NCBI GenBank assembly: GCA_902477765.1
Contig: CABSIM010000016.1
Location: 1 to 49,942, forward strand
Direction: 5' to 3'
DNA from: an uncultured Clostridiaceae bacterium
GTDB lineage: Bacteria > Bacillota > Clostridia > Lachnospirales > Lachnospiraceae
Length of the DNA: 49,942 nt
Shown here: in pieces, positions 41,167 through 49,583 of the stretch
How positions within the stretch are numbered: position 1 is the first letter of the stretch
Layout of the letters: each line of letters starts with the position of its first letter
Position numbers and translations under genes: made by a program
The notes under the pieces: generated by a model
Database searches by the model: none
The model's input: only the letters and a program-made list of their open reading frames with translations
What the model was told of the DNA's origin: nothing

Positions 41167-42045
41167 TCAATATCTCCTTTTGCTTTTTAATTCTTCATAA
41201 ATCAGCCTGTAATTTTCATATCGGGAAGCAGGAATTTTCATTTCCTGCACGGCCTTCTTGACTCCGCAGTCCCGCTCTCCCATGTGGACGCATCCCAGAA
41301 ACCGGCAGTCCGGTACAAATGCCTCAAACTCCGGAAAGCAGGATGCCAGCTGCTCCGGCAGGAGATCCTCCACATAAATGGAACTGAATCCGGGGGTATC
41401 CATCACATAGGTATCCTTTTCCACAAAAAACAGTTCCGAATGGCGGGTGGTATGACGTCCCCGCTTGATTTTTTCACTGACCGCCCCGGTTTCCATGGCT
41501 GCCTCCGGATGAATCAGGTTGGTCAGAGAAGATTTTCCGACACCGGACGGGCCAGCGAAAGCCGTGGTCTTTCCCCGCAGAAGTGACCTGAGTTCTTCCA
41601 GGCCTTCTCCCCCGGCAGCGCTGGTGAGACGTACCGGATATCCGGCTCCCTCATAGATTTCCATCAGCTTGCGGATCTTTTCCTCATCCGCCAGGTCCTT
41701 TTTATTAAAGCAGATCAGAACCGGCACGTTCCGGCATTCCATGGACACCAGAAACCGGTCCAGAAGATTCAGATTGGGATCCGGCTCTGCCGCGGCAAAA
41801 ACGATCATCGCCTGATCAATGTTGGCAACAGCCGGACGGACCAGTTCATTGCTGCGGGGCAGAATTTCCGTGATGTTTCCGGTCTGCTCTGACGCATCCA
41901 GAATCTCAAATTCCACATTGTCTCCTGTCAGGGGACGAATCCTGCGGTTTCTGAAGATTCCCTTGGCCCTGCATTCATACACTCTGGAAACCCCGTCATG
42001 AACATAATAAAAGCCGGCGATTCCTTTGATTATCTTTCCTGTCAT
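41167..42045 (-). CDS. rsgA: Ribosome small-subunit GTPase RsgA
   Basis: A 292-residue circularly permuted GTPase that checks late 30S assembly. Order: OB fold (1-~65), G4 NKKD (about 114-117), G1 GPSGVGKSS (about 168-176), G3 DTPG, then a zinc knuckle with Cys-His ligands in the CRFLGCVHMGERDC segment (about 248-262). The start overlaps the pknB stop by four bases. PknB-type kinases phosphorylate RsgA in some Bacillota, which fits the gene order. Confidence 0.96.
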   Translation of the reverse strand: MTGKIIKGIAGFYYVHDGVSRVYECRAKGIFRNRRIRPLTGDNVEFEILDASEQTGNITEILPRSNELVRPAVANIDQAMIVFAAAEPDPNLNLLDRFLVSMECRNVPVLICFNKKDLADEEKIRKLMEIYEGAGYPVRLTSAAGGEGLEELRSLLRGKTTAFAGPSGVGKSSLTNLIHPEAAMETGAVSEKIKRGRHTTRHSELFFVEKDTYVMDTPGFSSIYVEDLLPEQLASCFPEFEAFVPDCRFLGCVHMGERDCGVKKAVQEMKIPASRYENYRLIYEELKSKRRY

Positions 42046-44234
42046 CCATCGACCTCAAATTCCACGAAATTCACATTATATGAATTCAGAATTTTGTTGT
42101 TGGTGATGTCCACGATCTGGACCTCACCTGTAAGGACCCCGTCAGCTCCCCGGATATTGGTGAACCGGATGTCCAGCGTGGTGTCCACGCTGTATGTCTT
42201 GGGATCTGTAAGTTTTGTATATACATCTTCTCCATTGACCGTCTGTTTCAGCCGGATCATGATGGTGATTTCCGAAGAAGCGGCACCCGGTCCATAGGAT
42301 ACCATCAGGGGATAACTGGTTTCCAGCGAAGCCAAAAACTGGGTCTTTGGCGCTGACGCTCCCAGACTGACCACATAATCCACTGCCGTGCCTTTTTCCA
42401 CTTCTTCCCCGCTTTCGATTCCCTGACTCACAATGCTTCCTTCCGGAACCTTTCCGTCATGTTCTTCTGTAACCTTTCCTGCCAGAAGTCCCGCTTCTTC
42501 CAGAAGCTTCAGTGCCTCTTCCTCTGTTTTTCCCTCCAGTTCCGGTACGGCCACGGTTTCCACGGCCGGCCCCGTACTGACATAGAGCGTCACCGTATCG
42601 CCGTAGGCAGCCCGGTCGGACGGATCCATGCGGATGATATTGCCTTTTTCCACCGTATCACTGGCTTCTTCCATAATGGAGGCCTTGAGTCCTTTTCCTT
42701 CCAGAAGTCTTACTGCGGTATCCAGAGTCATTTCCGTAATGCCCAGAGAACTGAGTTCAATCTTATCGGAGCCGGCGCTGACCACCAGATTTACTTCTGA
42801 ATATCTCTGGACCACGGAACCGGCTTCTTTTTCCTGGGAAATAACCACGCCCTTTTCCACATCGTCGGAATTCTGCTGGGTCACTTTCATTTCCAGGTCC
42901 ACATCTGCCAGTTTCTTCTCCGCCTCATCCTGGGTATCTCCTACCACATAGGGCATCAGCACTTCCTTCTGGCTGAGGCTGGATGACTCCTCACTGTTTT
43001 CTTCCGTTGAGGTTTCTGTCTGCGCTTCCGTTTCTGACGGGGAACTGCCCCGGTTGAATACGCCGCCGAGTTTTACGATAAACACGATGACCACAGCCAC
43101 AACAATGATGGCCACAATGACTCCCAGCGTTGTGAGAACTTTTTCCAGCTGTGTGGTTTCATCATGATTCTGCTTCCTCGCTTTTCCCGTCCTGTCTTCC
43201 GTCTTTGCGGCCGGCCGCCTGACATCCCTCTCTCGGAGTTCCCGGTCTCTCCGTTCCGCATTTCTGGATTCATGGACATCTCCGCCATCTCGGCTCTCAT
43301 TTGCCGTTCTGGAACTGCTGTGGGTCTTGATGACATCCAGTTCCTTCGGACTTATGGTGATGGTCTGAGAATTGTTTTCCGGTCTGCCTTCATCCTTTGC
43401 CACGCCGGTGTCTTCCGGATTGATCAGCGTCCTCCTGAGGTCACTGATGACAGCTGCCACATTGGGATACCGGTTTTCAGGCCGTTTTTCCGTACATTTC
43501 AGAATGATTTTTTCCAGTCCTCCGGAAACTTCCGGATTATAGATGCTGGGAGGGGCAATGGGCTCCTCCAGATGGGCCAGGGCCACAGTTACCGTGTTCT
43601 CCCCCTCAAAGGGAACCCGGCCGGTCACCATTTCATACATGGTGATTCCCAGAGAATAAATGTCGCTCCGTTCATCGCTGTAGCCGCCCCGGGCCTGTTC
43701 CGGGGATATATAGTGCACGGATCCCACCACCGTGGCATTCATGGTCTGGGAAGACACTGCCCTGGCAATGCCGAAATCTGCCACCTTGACCTTTCCGTCC
43801 CGGGAAATCAGCATATTCTGAGGTTTGATATCCCGGTGGATAATATGCTGTTCGTGGGCAGCCTCAATTCCCTGAGCCACCTGAATGGCAATGCCGATGG
43901 ACTCCTTCACATCCAGATGGCCTTTTTTGGTAATATAGCTCTTCAGGGTGATTCCCTCGATCAGTTCCATGACAATATAGTGGAGTTCGCCTTCGTCCAC
44001 CACGTCATAGACATTGACAATATTGGGATGGGAAAGTCCCGCTGCCGCCTGTGCCTCCATTTTAAATTTGCTTACAAATCCGGCATCGGATGTGAATTCC
44101 GCTTTCAGCACCTTGATGGCCACCAGCCGGTTGAGCTTATGACATCTGGCCTTGTATACATCCGACATGCCTCCGGATCCTATTTTTTCCAGGATCTCAT
44201 ACCGGTCCTGGAGCATCATTCCGGTCATCAGCAT
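42042..44234 (-). CDS. pknB: Ser/Thr protein kinase with PASTA domains
   Basis: A 730-residue transmembrane kinase (PrkC/Stk1 type) that senses muropeptides or lipid II outside. Kinase domain about 12-270: GSGGMS loop, Lys41, His133-Arg134-Asp135, Asp153-Phe-Gly. A charged juxtamembrane stretch (275-360) precedes the membrane helix (367-388). Three PASTA domains follow (about 424-487, 491-555, 558-625), then an extra beta-rich domain of about 105 residues (626-730). The ATG at 44234 has GAGGTG upstream and overlaps stp by seven bases, so kinase and phosphatase are coupled. Confidence 0.96.
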   Translation of the reverse strand: MLMTGMMLQDRYEILEKIGSGGMSDVYKARCHKLNRLVAIKVLKAEFTSDAGFVSKFKMEAQAAAGLSHPNIVNVYDVVDEGELHYIVMELIEGITLKSYITKKGHLDVKESIGIAIQVAQGIEAAHEQHIIHRDIKPQNMLISRDGKVKVADFGIARAVSSQTMNATVVGSVHYISPEQARGGYSDERSDIYSLGITMYEMVTGRVPFEGENTVTVALAHLEEPIAPPSIYNPEVSGGLEKIILKCTEKRPENRYPNVAAVISDLRRTLINPEDTGVAKDEGRPENNSQTITISPKELDVIKTHSSSRTANESRDGGDVHESRNAERRDRELRERDVRRPAAKTEDRTGKARKQNHDETTQLEKVLTTLGVIVAIIVVAVVIVFIVKLGGVFNRGSSPSETEAQTETSTEENSEESSSLSQKEVLMPYVVGDTQDEAEKKLADVDLEMKVTQQNSDDVEKGVVISQEKEAGSVVQRYSEVNLVVSAGSDKIELSSLGITEMTLDTAVRLLEGKGLKASIMEEASDTVEKGNIIRMDPSDRAAYGDTVTLYVSTGPAVETVAVPELEGKTEEEALKLLEEAGLLAGKVTEEHDGKVPEGSIVSQGIESGEEVEKGTAVDYVVSLGASAPKTQFLASLETSYPLMVSYGPGAASSEITIMIRLKQTVNGEDVYTKLTDPKTYSVDTTLDIRFTNIRGADGVLTGEVQIVDITNNKILNSYNVNFVEFEVDG

Positions 44235-44971
44235 ACGATCACCTCACTTGTCTGAGGTTCTGCAAGGATCACGGCAATGTTATCCCTGCCTCCGTTGTCA
44301 TTGGCGGCTTTGATGAGCGCACCCGTTTTTTCTTCAAGCGTGGCCGGAGTTCTGAGAATCGTTTCAATCTCCCCATCTTCCACCATATTGGTCAGTCCGT
44401 CAGAACAGAGGAGAATGCAGTCATTTTCCCTGACAGGGATCTCAAACAGATCCGCATCCACCGTTGCTGCAATTCCCATGGCCCTGGTAATGATATTTTT
44501 CTGATTTTTATAGGCCTCACTGTCCCGGCGGATTTTCCCCAGCGCCGCCATTTCTTCCACCAGCGAGTGATCCCTGGTGATCTGTTCCAGTCTGTCCTGA
44601 AGAAGGTAAAGCCGGCTGTCTCCCACATTGGCCACATACAGGGTGCCGTTCAGGACCGTAGCTGCCACAAGGGTCGACCCCATTCCCGTCCGTTCCGTAT
44701 CCCGGGATGCCTCTTCAAACAGCAGACGGTTGGTCTCTTCCACTGCCTCCCGCAGCACAGAGACGGCCTCCTTTTTTCCAGATTCTTTCAGAAGGCGGAC
44801 CATGGTCTCCACCACGAACCGCGATGCATAGTCACCGGCCTTATGCCCTCCCATGCCGTCAGCCACCATAAAGAGATTGGAAAGGGGACCCACCGGGTCC
44901 ACGGAAGCAAAAACAGAGTCCTGATTGACCTTACGGACTTTTCCGCTGTCCGTCTGTGCATATGCTCTCAT
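44228..44971 (-). CDS. stp: PP2C-type protein phosphatase (Stp/PrpC)
   Basis: A 247-residue PPM/PP2C phosphatase that reverses PknB phosphorylation. Metal-binding motifs: VNQDSV (residues 15-20), VADGMGGHKAGD (about 36-47), ANVGDSRLY and the final DNGGRDNIAVIL. It lacks a membrane anchor. It lies between rlmN (three-base gap) and pknB, its usual place. Confidence 0.96.
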   Translation of the reverse strand: MRAYAQTDSGKVRKVNQDSVFASVDPVGPLSNLFMVADGMGGHKAGDYASRFVVETMVRLLKESGKKEAVSVLREAVEETNRLLFEEASRDTERTGMGSTLVAATVLNGTLYVANVGDSRLYLLQDRLEQITRDHSLVEEMAALGKIRRDSEAYKNQKNIITRAMGIAATVDADLFEIPVRENDCILLCSDGLTNMVEDGEIETILRTPATLEEKTGALIKAANDNGGRDNIAVILAEPQTSEVIVC

Positions 44972-44974
44972 GGG

Positions 44975-46024
44975 CTATACCTCCCTTTCTTTCTGTTCCA
45001 TATAACTTTTTCTCAGCTGTCCGCAGGCGCCGCCGATATCCCGTCCCATTTCCCGGCGGACCGTTACGGCAATCCGGTGCCGTTCCAGATAACTCCTGAA
45101 CGCCTCCACCGCTTCTTTGCCGGACTCCCTGTAATCCCGTTCTTTAATGGGATTCACCGGAATCAGGTTCACATGACCATGCTGATCCCGGATCAGTTCC
45201 GTCAGCATGGCAGCTTCCTTCAGATTGTCATTGACGCCGCGCACCAGGCTGTATTCAAATGTCACACGGCGCCCTGTTTTTTCAAAATAATATCTGCATG
45301 CATCCAGAACATCCGCCAGCCTGTAGCTGTTGGCCACAGGCATCAGAGTCTTCCGGATCTCATCTGTGGGGGCATGAAGAGACAGAGCCAGCGTGATCTG
45401 AAGCCCCTCATCCGCAAGACGCCTCATCTGCGGCACCAGACCGCAGGTGGAGACCGTAATGTTTCTCTGGCTGATATGTAATCCGTCCGCACTGCTGAGA
45501 AGCCGTATGAACCGCACCAGATTATCATAGTTATCCATGGGTTCTCCGCTTCCCATGACCACCACGTTGGAAACCCGTTCCCCCAGAGAAGCCTGAATTC
45601 TGTAAATCTGGTCCAGCATCTCAGACGGTTTCAGATTTCTGGTAAGACCGTCCAGGGTGGAGGCACAGAACCGGCATCCCATGCGGCATCCCACCTGCGA
45701 AGAAATACAGACGGAATTGCCGTGATGATACCTCATCAGCACACTCTCGATCACATTGCCGTCTTCCAGACCGAACAGGTATTTCCTGGTTCCGTCGATT
45801 TTTGATGTGAGCATTCCCACTGTCTTCAGGGACGTATAGGAACAGATCTCCCCCAGTTTTTCCCTGAGCGGCCTGGAGATATCCGTCATATCATCCAGGG
45901 ACGGAGCCAGTTTCCCATGCATCCACTGATAAATCTGTCTGGCCCGGAACGGTTTTTCTCCCAGGCCTTTTATGAATTCCATGAGTTCTTCCAAAGTCAT
46001 GGATTTGATATCTGTTTTTTCCAT
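44975..46024 (-). CDS. rlmN: 23S rRNA/tRNA adenine C2-methyltransferase RlmN
   Basis: A 349-residue radical SAM enzyme that methylates A2503 of 23S rRNA and A37 of some tRNAs. The CxxxCxxC cluster motif is CRMGCRFC; GSGEPMDNYDN binds SAM; the catalytic cysteines are in ITVSTCGLVP and near the C-terminus in GGACGQLR. The length is normal. It sits between rsmB and stp with gaps of three bases each. Confidence 0.97.
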   Translation of the reverse strand: MEKTDIKSMTLEELMEFIKGLGEKPFRARQIYQWMHGKLAPSLDDMTDISRPLREKLGEICSYTSLKTVGMLTSKIDGTRKYLFGLEDGNVIESVLMRYHHGNSVCISSQVGCRMGCRFCASTLDGLTRNLKPSEMLDQIYRIQASLGERVSNVVVMGSGEPMDNYDNLVRFIRLLSSADGLHISQRNITVSTCGLVPQMRRLADEGLQITLALSLHAPTDEIRKTLMPVANSYRLADVLDACRYYFEKTGRRVTFEYSLVRGVNDNLKEAAMLTELIRDQHGHVNLIPVNPIKERDYRESGKEAVEAFRSYLERHRIAVTVRREMGRDIGGACGQLRKSYMEQKEREV

Positions 46025-46027
46025 ACT

Positions 46028-47362
46028 CTATTCCTGTCTGATTCGTTCAAATGCAGCGATAAAAAATCCGTCGCAGGGATGTCTGCCCGGAAGAAGCTGG
46101 ATCTGATTGTTCCGGCAGTCCTTCTTCATTTCTCCGGGAACCAGTGTTTCCAGGGGCAGAGGTCTGAACGGCAGATTTTCAAGGATCCATTCCGCATTTT
46201 CCTCATTTTCAAGCCGGTCTATGGTACAGGTACTGTAAATCAGCTTTCCCCCCGGCTTTACATATTTCCACACCACGGACAGAATTTCCCTCTGAAGGGA
46301 CGCCAGCTGTTCCAGATCCTCTTTTCTGATCCGGAAGCGGATGTCCGGTTTCTTTCCGATAATTCCAAGCCCTGAACACGGAAGGTCTGCCAGTACGATA
46401 TCCGCCTTTTCCCACATGGACGGATCTTCCTTCCTGGCATCCATCACCCGGGCTGTGACATTGTCAAAACCGCACCGTGCCACATTCTGCTCCACCAGGG
46501 CTATTTTGTACTCCGTAAGGTCTCTTGCCTCCACCATGCCTGTTCCGGAAAGCCGGTCCGCCATGTCAAGGGTCTTTCCTCCCGGGGCACTGCATACATC
46601 CATAACCATGCATCCTTTTTCCGGTGATGCGATTCTTCCCACCAGGGAAGAACTCAGGTCCTGAACGGTAATCCATCCTCTGCAGAAGGCCTCTGTCAGA
46701 TCCGGGGAATCATAATTTTCCAGAAACAGGATGTTTTCCGTTCCCGGAGCCGGGGATGCCTTGATCCCCTCGGCTTTAAGGCTTTCAAGAATGTCCTCTT
46801 TGGAGCACAGGCTCAGATTCATTCTGACGGACAGGGGACGCTGTTCCAGAAAAGCCAGTGCCGTCTGCTGCGCCGTCTCTGTCCCGTACTCCTTTTCCCA
46901 CATGGAAAGAATCCACTGCGGAAGAAGATATTTTTCTTCCGCGCCGGAAAACGTGATGGAGTCCTTTTCCCTTGCAATGGTTCTGAGAACTCCGTTGACA
47001 AAGCCGGAAAGTCCCTCAAGCCGCCTTTTTTTTGCAAGTTTCACCGCCTCGTTGCAGACGGCGGAATCCGGGACCCGGTCCAGATACAGAATCTGATACA
47101 CCGACATTCTGAGAATGGTCCGTACGGCAGGCTTCATTTTTTTTACTTTGACTTTTGAATACCGGTCTATGACCGCATCCAGCCGGATCAGATATTCCAC
47201 GGTTCCTTCCGTGACCCGGGTGATCAATGCCCGGTCCTGTCTTTCCAGATACCGGTATTTATCCAGTGCCCGTGAAAGCACCAGATGACTGTAATTTCCC
47301 TTTTCCAGGATCTCTGTCAGAATGTCCAGAATAATCTCACGGATATTTGTTTCATTAGTCAC
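46028..47362 (-). CDS. rsmB: 16S rRNA m5C967 methyltransferase RsmB
   Basis: A 444-residue RsmB. The N-terminal NusB-like RNA-binding domain (1-~140) is followed by the methyltransferase with DVCSAPGGKT (SAM loop) and the two cysteines in DLPCSGLG and YSTCTI. I favour the GTG at 47362 (GGAGG 11 bases upstream, eight-base overlap with yugP); an in-frame TTG at 47380 would place the site inside the gene. No in-frame ATG is available nearby. Confidence 0.93.
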   Translation of the reverse strand: MTNETNIREIILDILTEILEKGNYSHLVLSRALDKYRYLERQDRALITRVTEGTVEYLIRLDAVIDRYSKVKVKKMKPAVRTILRMSVYQILYLDRVPDSAVCNEAVKLAKKRRLEGLSGFVNGVLRTIAREKDSITFSGAEEKYLLPQWILSMWEKEYGTETAQQTALAFLEQRPLSVRMNLSLCSKEDILESLKAEGIKASPAPGTENILFLENYDSPDLTEAFCRGWITVQDLSSSLVGRIASPEKGCMVMDVCSAPGGKTLDMADRLSGTGMVEARDLTEYKIALVEQNVARCGFDNVTARVMDARKEDPSMWEKADIVLADLPCSGLGIIGKKPDIRFRIRKEDLEQLASLQREILSVVWKYVKPGGKLIYSTCTIDRLENEENAEWILENLPFRPLPLETLVPGEMKKDCRNNQIQLLPGRHPCDGFFIAAFERIRQE

Positions 47363-48077
47363 GTCTGTCCCGGCCTCCAAACAGAATCAGAAGACGCAGC
47401 AGCTGAAGAATGGAGCCTGCCGCCGCTGCCACATAGGTAAGGGCCGCCGCCTTCAGCACGGATCTGGTGCCGGCTACTTCATCTCCGTACAGGATTCCCT
47501 GGGAATCCAGAAGTTTCACAGCTCTGGAAGACGCATTGAATTCCACCGGAAGAGTCACAAGCTGGAACAGGACCGCAAGCGTAAACATCAGAATGCCGAT
47601 CTGTACCAGCGGAGAGCCCAGGCCTCCGAAAATCACGCCCAGCAGAATCAGGGGCCAGGAAAGCTGGGAACCGAAATTTGCCACCGGAACCAGTGCGCTT
47701 CTGAACCGCAGCGGTGCATAGGATTCATTGTCCTGCATGGCATGGCCGCATTCATGGGCCGCCACTCCGATGGCTGCCACGGAAGTGGAACCGTAAACGG
47801 ACTGGGACAGATTCACCGTCTTGGTACGCGGATCATAATGATCCGTAAGATTCCCGGGTACCTGACGCACCGTCACATCATAAATTCCCTGGGATTCCAG
47901 AAGGCGCTTTGCCGCCTGAGCACCGGTCATGCCGGTTCTGCTTCCCACACGGGAATACCTGTTAAAAGCGCCTGTCACCCGGCTCTGAGCCCACAGGGAC
48001 AGACCGACTCCGATCAGCACAAGAATGATCGTGGGATCGAAAAACATCGGATACATGCCATATCCATAACCATACAT
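47355..48077 (-). CDS. yugP: Membrane zinc metallopeptidase YugP
   Basis: A 240-residue membrane peptidase of the YugP (PF04298) family. The zinc motif HECGH is at residues 108-112 in VAAHECGHAMQDNESY; membrane helices flank it (about 11-30, 130-180 and 215-232). The N-terminus is Tyr/Gly/Met-rich (MYGYGYGMYPMF). The ATG at 48077 has AGGAG ten bases upstream. It is inserted between fmt and rsmB, common in clostridia. Its substrate is unknown. Confidence 0.93.
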   Translation of the reverse strand: MYGYGYGMYPMFFDPTIILVLIGVGLSLWAQSRVTGAFNRYSRVGSRTGMTGAQAAKRLLESQGIYDVTVRQVPGNLTDHYDPRTKTVNLSQSVYGSTSVAAIGVAAHECGHAMQDNESYAPLRFRSALVPVANFGSQLSWPLILLGVIFGGLGSPLVQIGILMFTLAVLFQLVTLPVEFNASSRAVKLLDSQGILYGDEVAGTRSVLKAAALTYVAAAAGSILQLLRLLILFGGRDRRD

Positions 48078-48130
48078 ATACGCATTTCTCCTCTCATCTG
48101 ACCGGCAGCTGATTTCTGATGCCCGCCGGT

Positions 48131-48166
48131 ACAAAAATAAAGCCCGAATCCGTTATTTCCGGGCTT
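48131..48166 (-). terminator. Terminator-like hairpin overlapping the end of fmt
   Basis: On the minus strand AAGCCCG (48166-48160), inside the last fmt codons, pairs with CGGGCTT (48146-48140), followed by TATTTTTG. The loop of 13 bases contains the fmt stop codon. It could reduce read-through from def-fmt into yugP-rsmB. Confidence 0.6.
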
Positions 48167-49088
48167 CGAATCTGCTTCCTCCGGGAATCTGAAATCCCCT
48201 CAGAAAAGCTGCAGCATCCATTCTCTTTTTTCCTTCCAGCTGGAGCTCTGAAATGGAAAGAATTCCCTTTCCGGTCTCCACCAGAAGACGGTCCTTTTCC
48301 GCATGCACCAGTCCGGGCTGTTCTGAAATACCGCCCTCCAGTACATCGGCAGACCAGATTTTCAGTGTTTTTCCGCCGAACCAGGTATAGGCACTGGGCC
48401 ATGGATTCAGTCCGCGGATCAGCCGCTCAATCTGCTCTGCTTCCATGCTCCAGTCAATCTCACCCATGGACTTTGTCAGCATTCTGGCATAGGGAGTCGT
48501 CGCTTCTCCCTGTTCCTTCCGGGAAACCGTTCCTTCTTCCAGCCCTTTCAGTGTGCTCAGAATCAGTTCGCCGCCCAGACGGCTCAGTTTGTCAAACAGG
48601 CTGCCTCCTGTTTCTTTTGCATCAAGCGGAACGACAGCTGTTTCCAGAATGTCCCCGGTATCCAGTCCTTCATTCATCAGCATGGTTGTCACGCCGCTTT
48701 CCTTTTCACCGTTGATGACTGCCCACTGAATAGGCGCGGCTCCGCGGTATTTGGGAAGCAGGGAAGCATGCACATTGATGCATCCGTATTTCGGAATGTC
48801 CAGAATCGCCCCTGGCAGAATCTGTCCGAAAGCCACCACCACAATCGCTTCCGGTTCCAGTTTCCTGAGTGTTTCGGCAAATTCCGGATCTCTGGCCTTT
48901 TCAGGCTGCAGCACCGGGATGGAATATTCCAGGGCTTTTTCCTTTACCGGAGGCATCTGGACCGCTTTTCCGCGTCCTTTCGGCCGGTCAGGCTGTGTGA
49001 CAGCCGCCAGAACCCTGTGCCCTCCGTTTACCAGTGCTTCCAGTGTGGGCACCGCAAAGTCGGGGGTTCCCATAAAAACAATTCTCAT
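48153..49088 (-). CDS. fmt: Methionyl-tRNA formyltransferase
   Basis: A 311-residue enzyme that formylates initiator Met-tRNA using 10-formyl-THF. MRIVFMGTPDFAVPTLEAL starts the protein; the catalytic region is INVHASLLPKYRGAAPIQ (about 104-121), with EKESGVTTMLMNEGLDTGD after it; the C-terminal domain (about 205-311) binds tRNA. The ATG at 49088 is one base after the def stop, with AGAGGAAG inside def. Pairing with def is standard. Confidence 0.97.
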   Translation of the reverse strand: MRIVFMGTPDFAVPTLEALVNGGHRVLAAVTQPDRPKGRGKAVQMPPVKEKALEYSIPVLQPEKARDPEFAETLRKLEPEAIVVVAFGQILPGAILDIPKYGCINVHASLLPKYRGAAPIQWAVINGEKESGVTTMLMNEGLDTGDILETAVVPLDAKETGGSLFDKLSRLGGELILSTLKGLEEGTVSRKEQGEATTPYARMLTKSMGEIDWSMEAEQIERLIRGLNPWPSAYTWFGGKTLKIWSADVLEGGISEQPGLVHAEKDRLLVETGKGILSISELQLEGKKRMDAAAFLRGFQIPGGSRFEARK

Positions 49089-49089
49089 G

Positions 49090-49569
49090 TTATTCTTCTT
49101 CCTCTCCGGCATTCACATCCACCAGATCGCCTTCCACCAGTTCCGTGTACAGACGGCCTTTCAGGTGATCACATTCATGGCAGATGCATCTGGCCAGAAG
49201 TTCTGTTCCTTCCAGCACATATTCTTCCATGTTCTCATTGAATGCCTTTACTTTCACTCGCTCCGGCCGGGTCACCTGTCCGCTTTTTCCCGGTACGCTC
49301 AGGCATCCTTCCGGTCCGGTCTGACTTCCGTCAGTCTCTATGATTTCCGGATTGATCAGTACATACTGATTTCCGTCATCCACATCAATGACCACGATCT
49401 GCCTGCGGATTCCCACCTGAGGTGCCGCCAGGCCGCAGCCGTTATTCTCATACATTGTTTCAAACATGTCCTCGATCAGTTCCCGGGTATGCTCCGTCAT
49501 TTCCCTGACCGGCTTGCACTCCTTTGTCAGAATTTCATCTCCGATGGTTCTTACCTGTCTGATTGCCAT
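49090..49569 (-). CDS. def: Peptide deformylase
   Basis: A 159-residue deformylase that removes formyl from new proteins. All three motifs are present: GCGLAAPQVG (44-53), EGCLS with metal ligand Cys89 (87-91) and HECDH (131-135) with two metal His ligands and catalytic Glu132. Cys133 in the variable position of HExxH is allowed. AAAGGA lies upstream. It follows priA by 14 bases. Confidence 0.96.
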   Translation of the reverse strand: MAIRQVRTIGDEILTKECKPVREMTEHTRELIEDMFETMYENNGCGLAAPQVGIRRQIVVIDVDDGNQYVLINPEIIETDGSQTGPEGCLSVPGKSGQVTRPERVKVKAFNENMEEYVLEGTELLARCICHECDHLKGRLYTELVEGDLVDVNAGEEEE

Positions 49570-49583
49570 GTTACTTATCCTTT

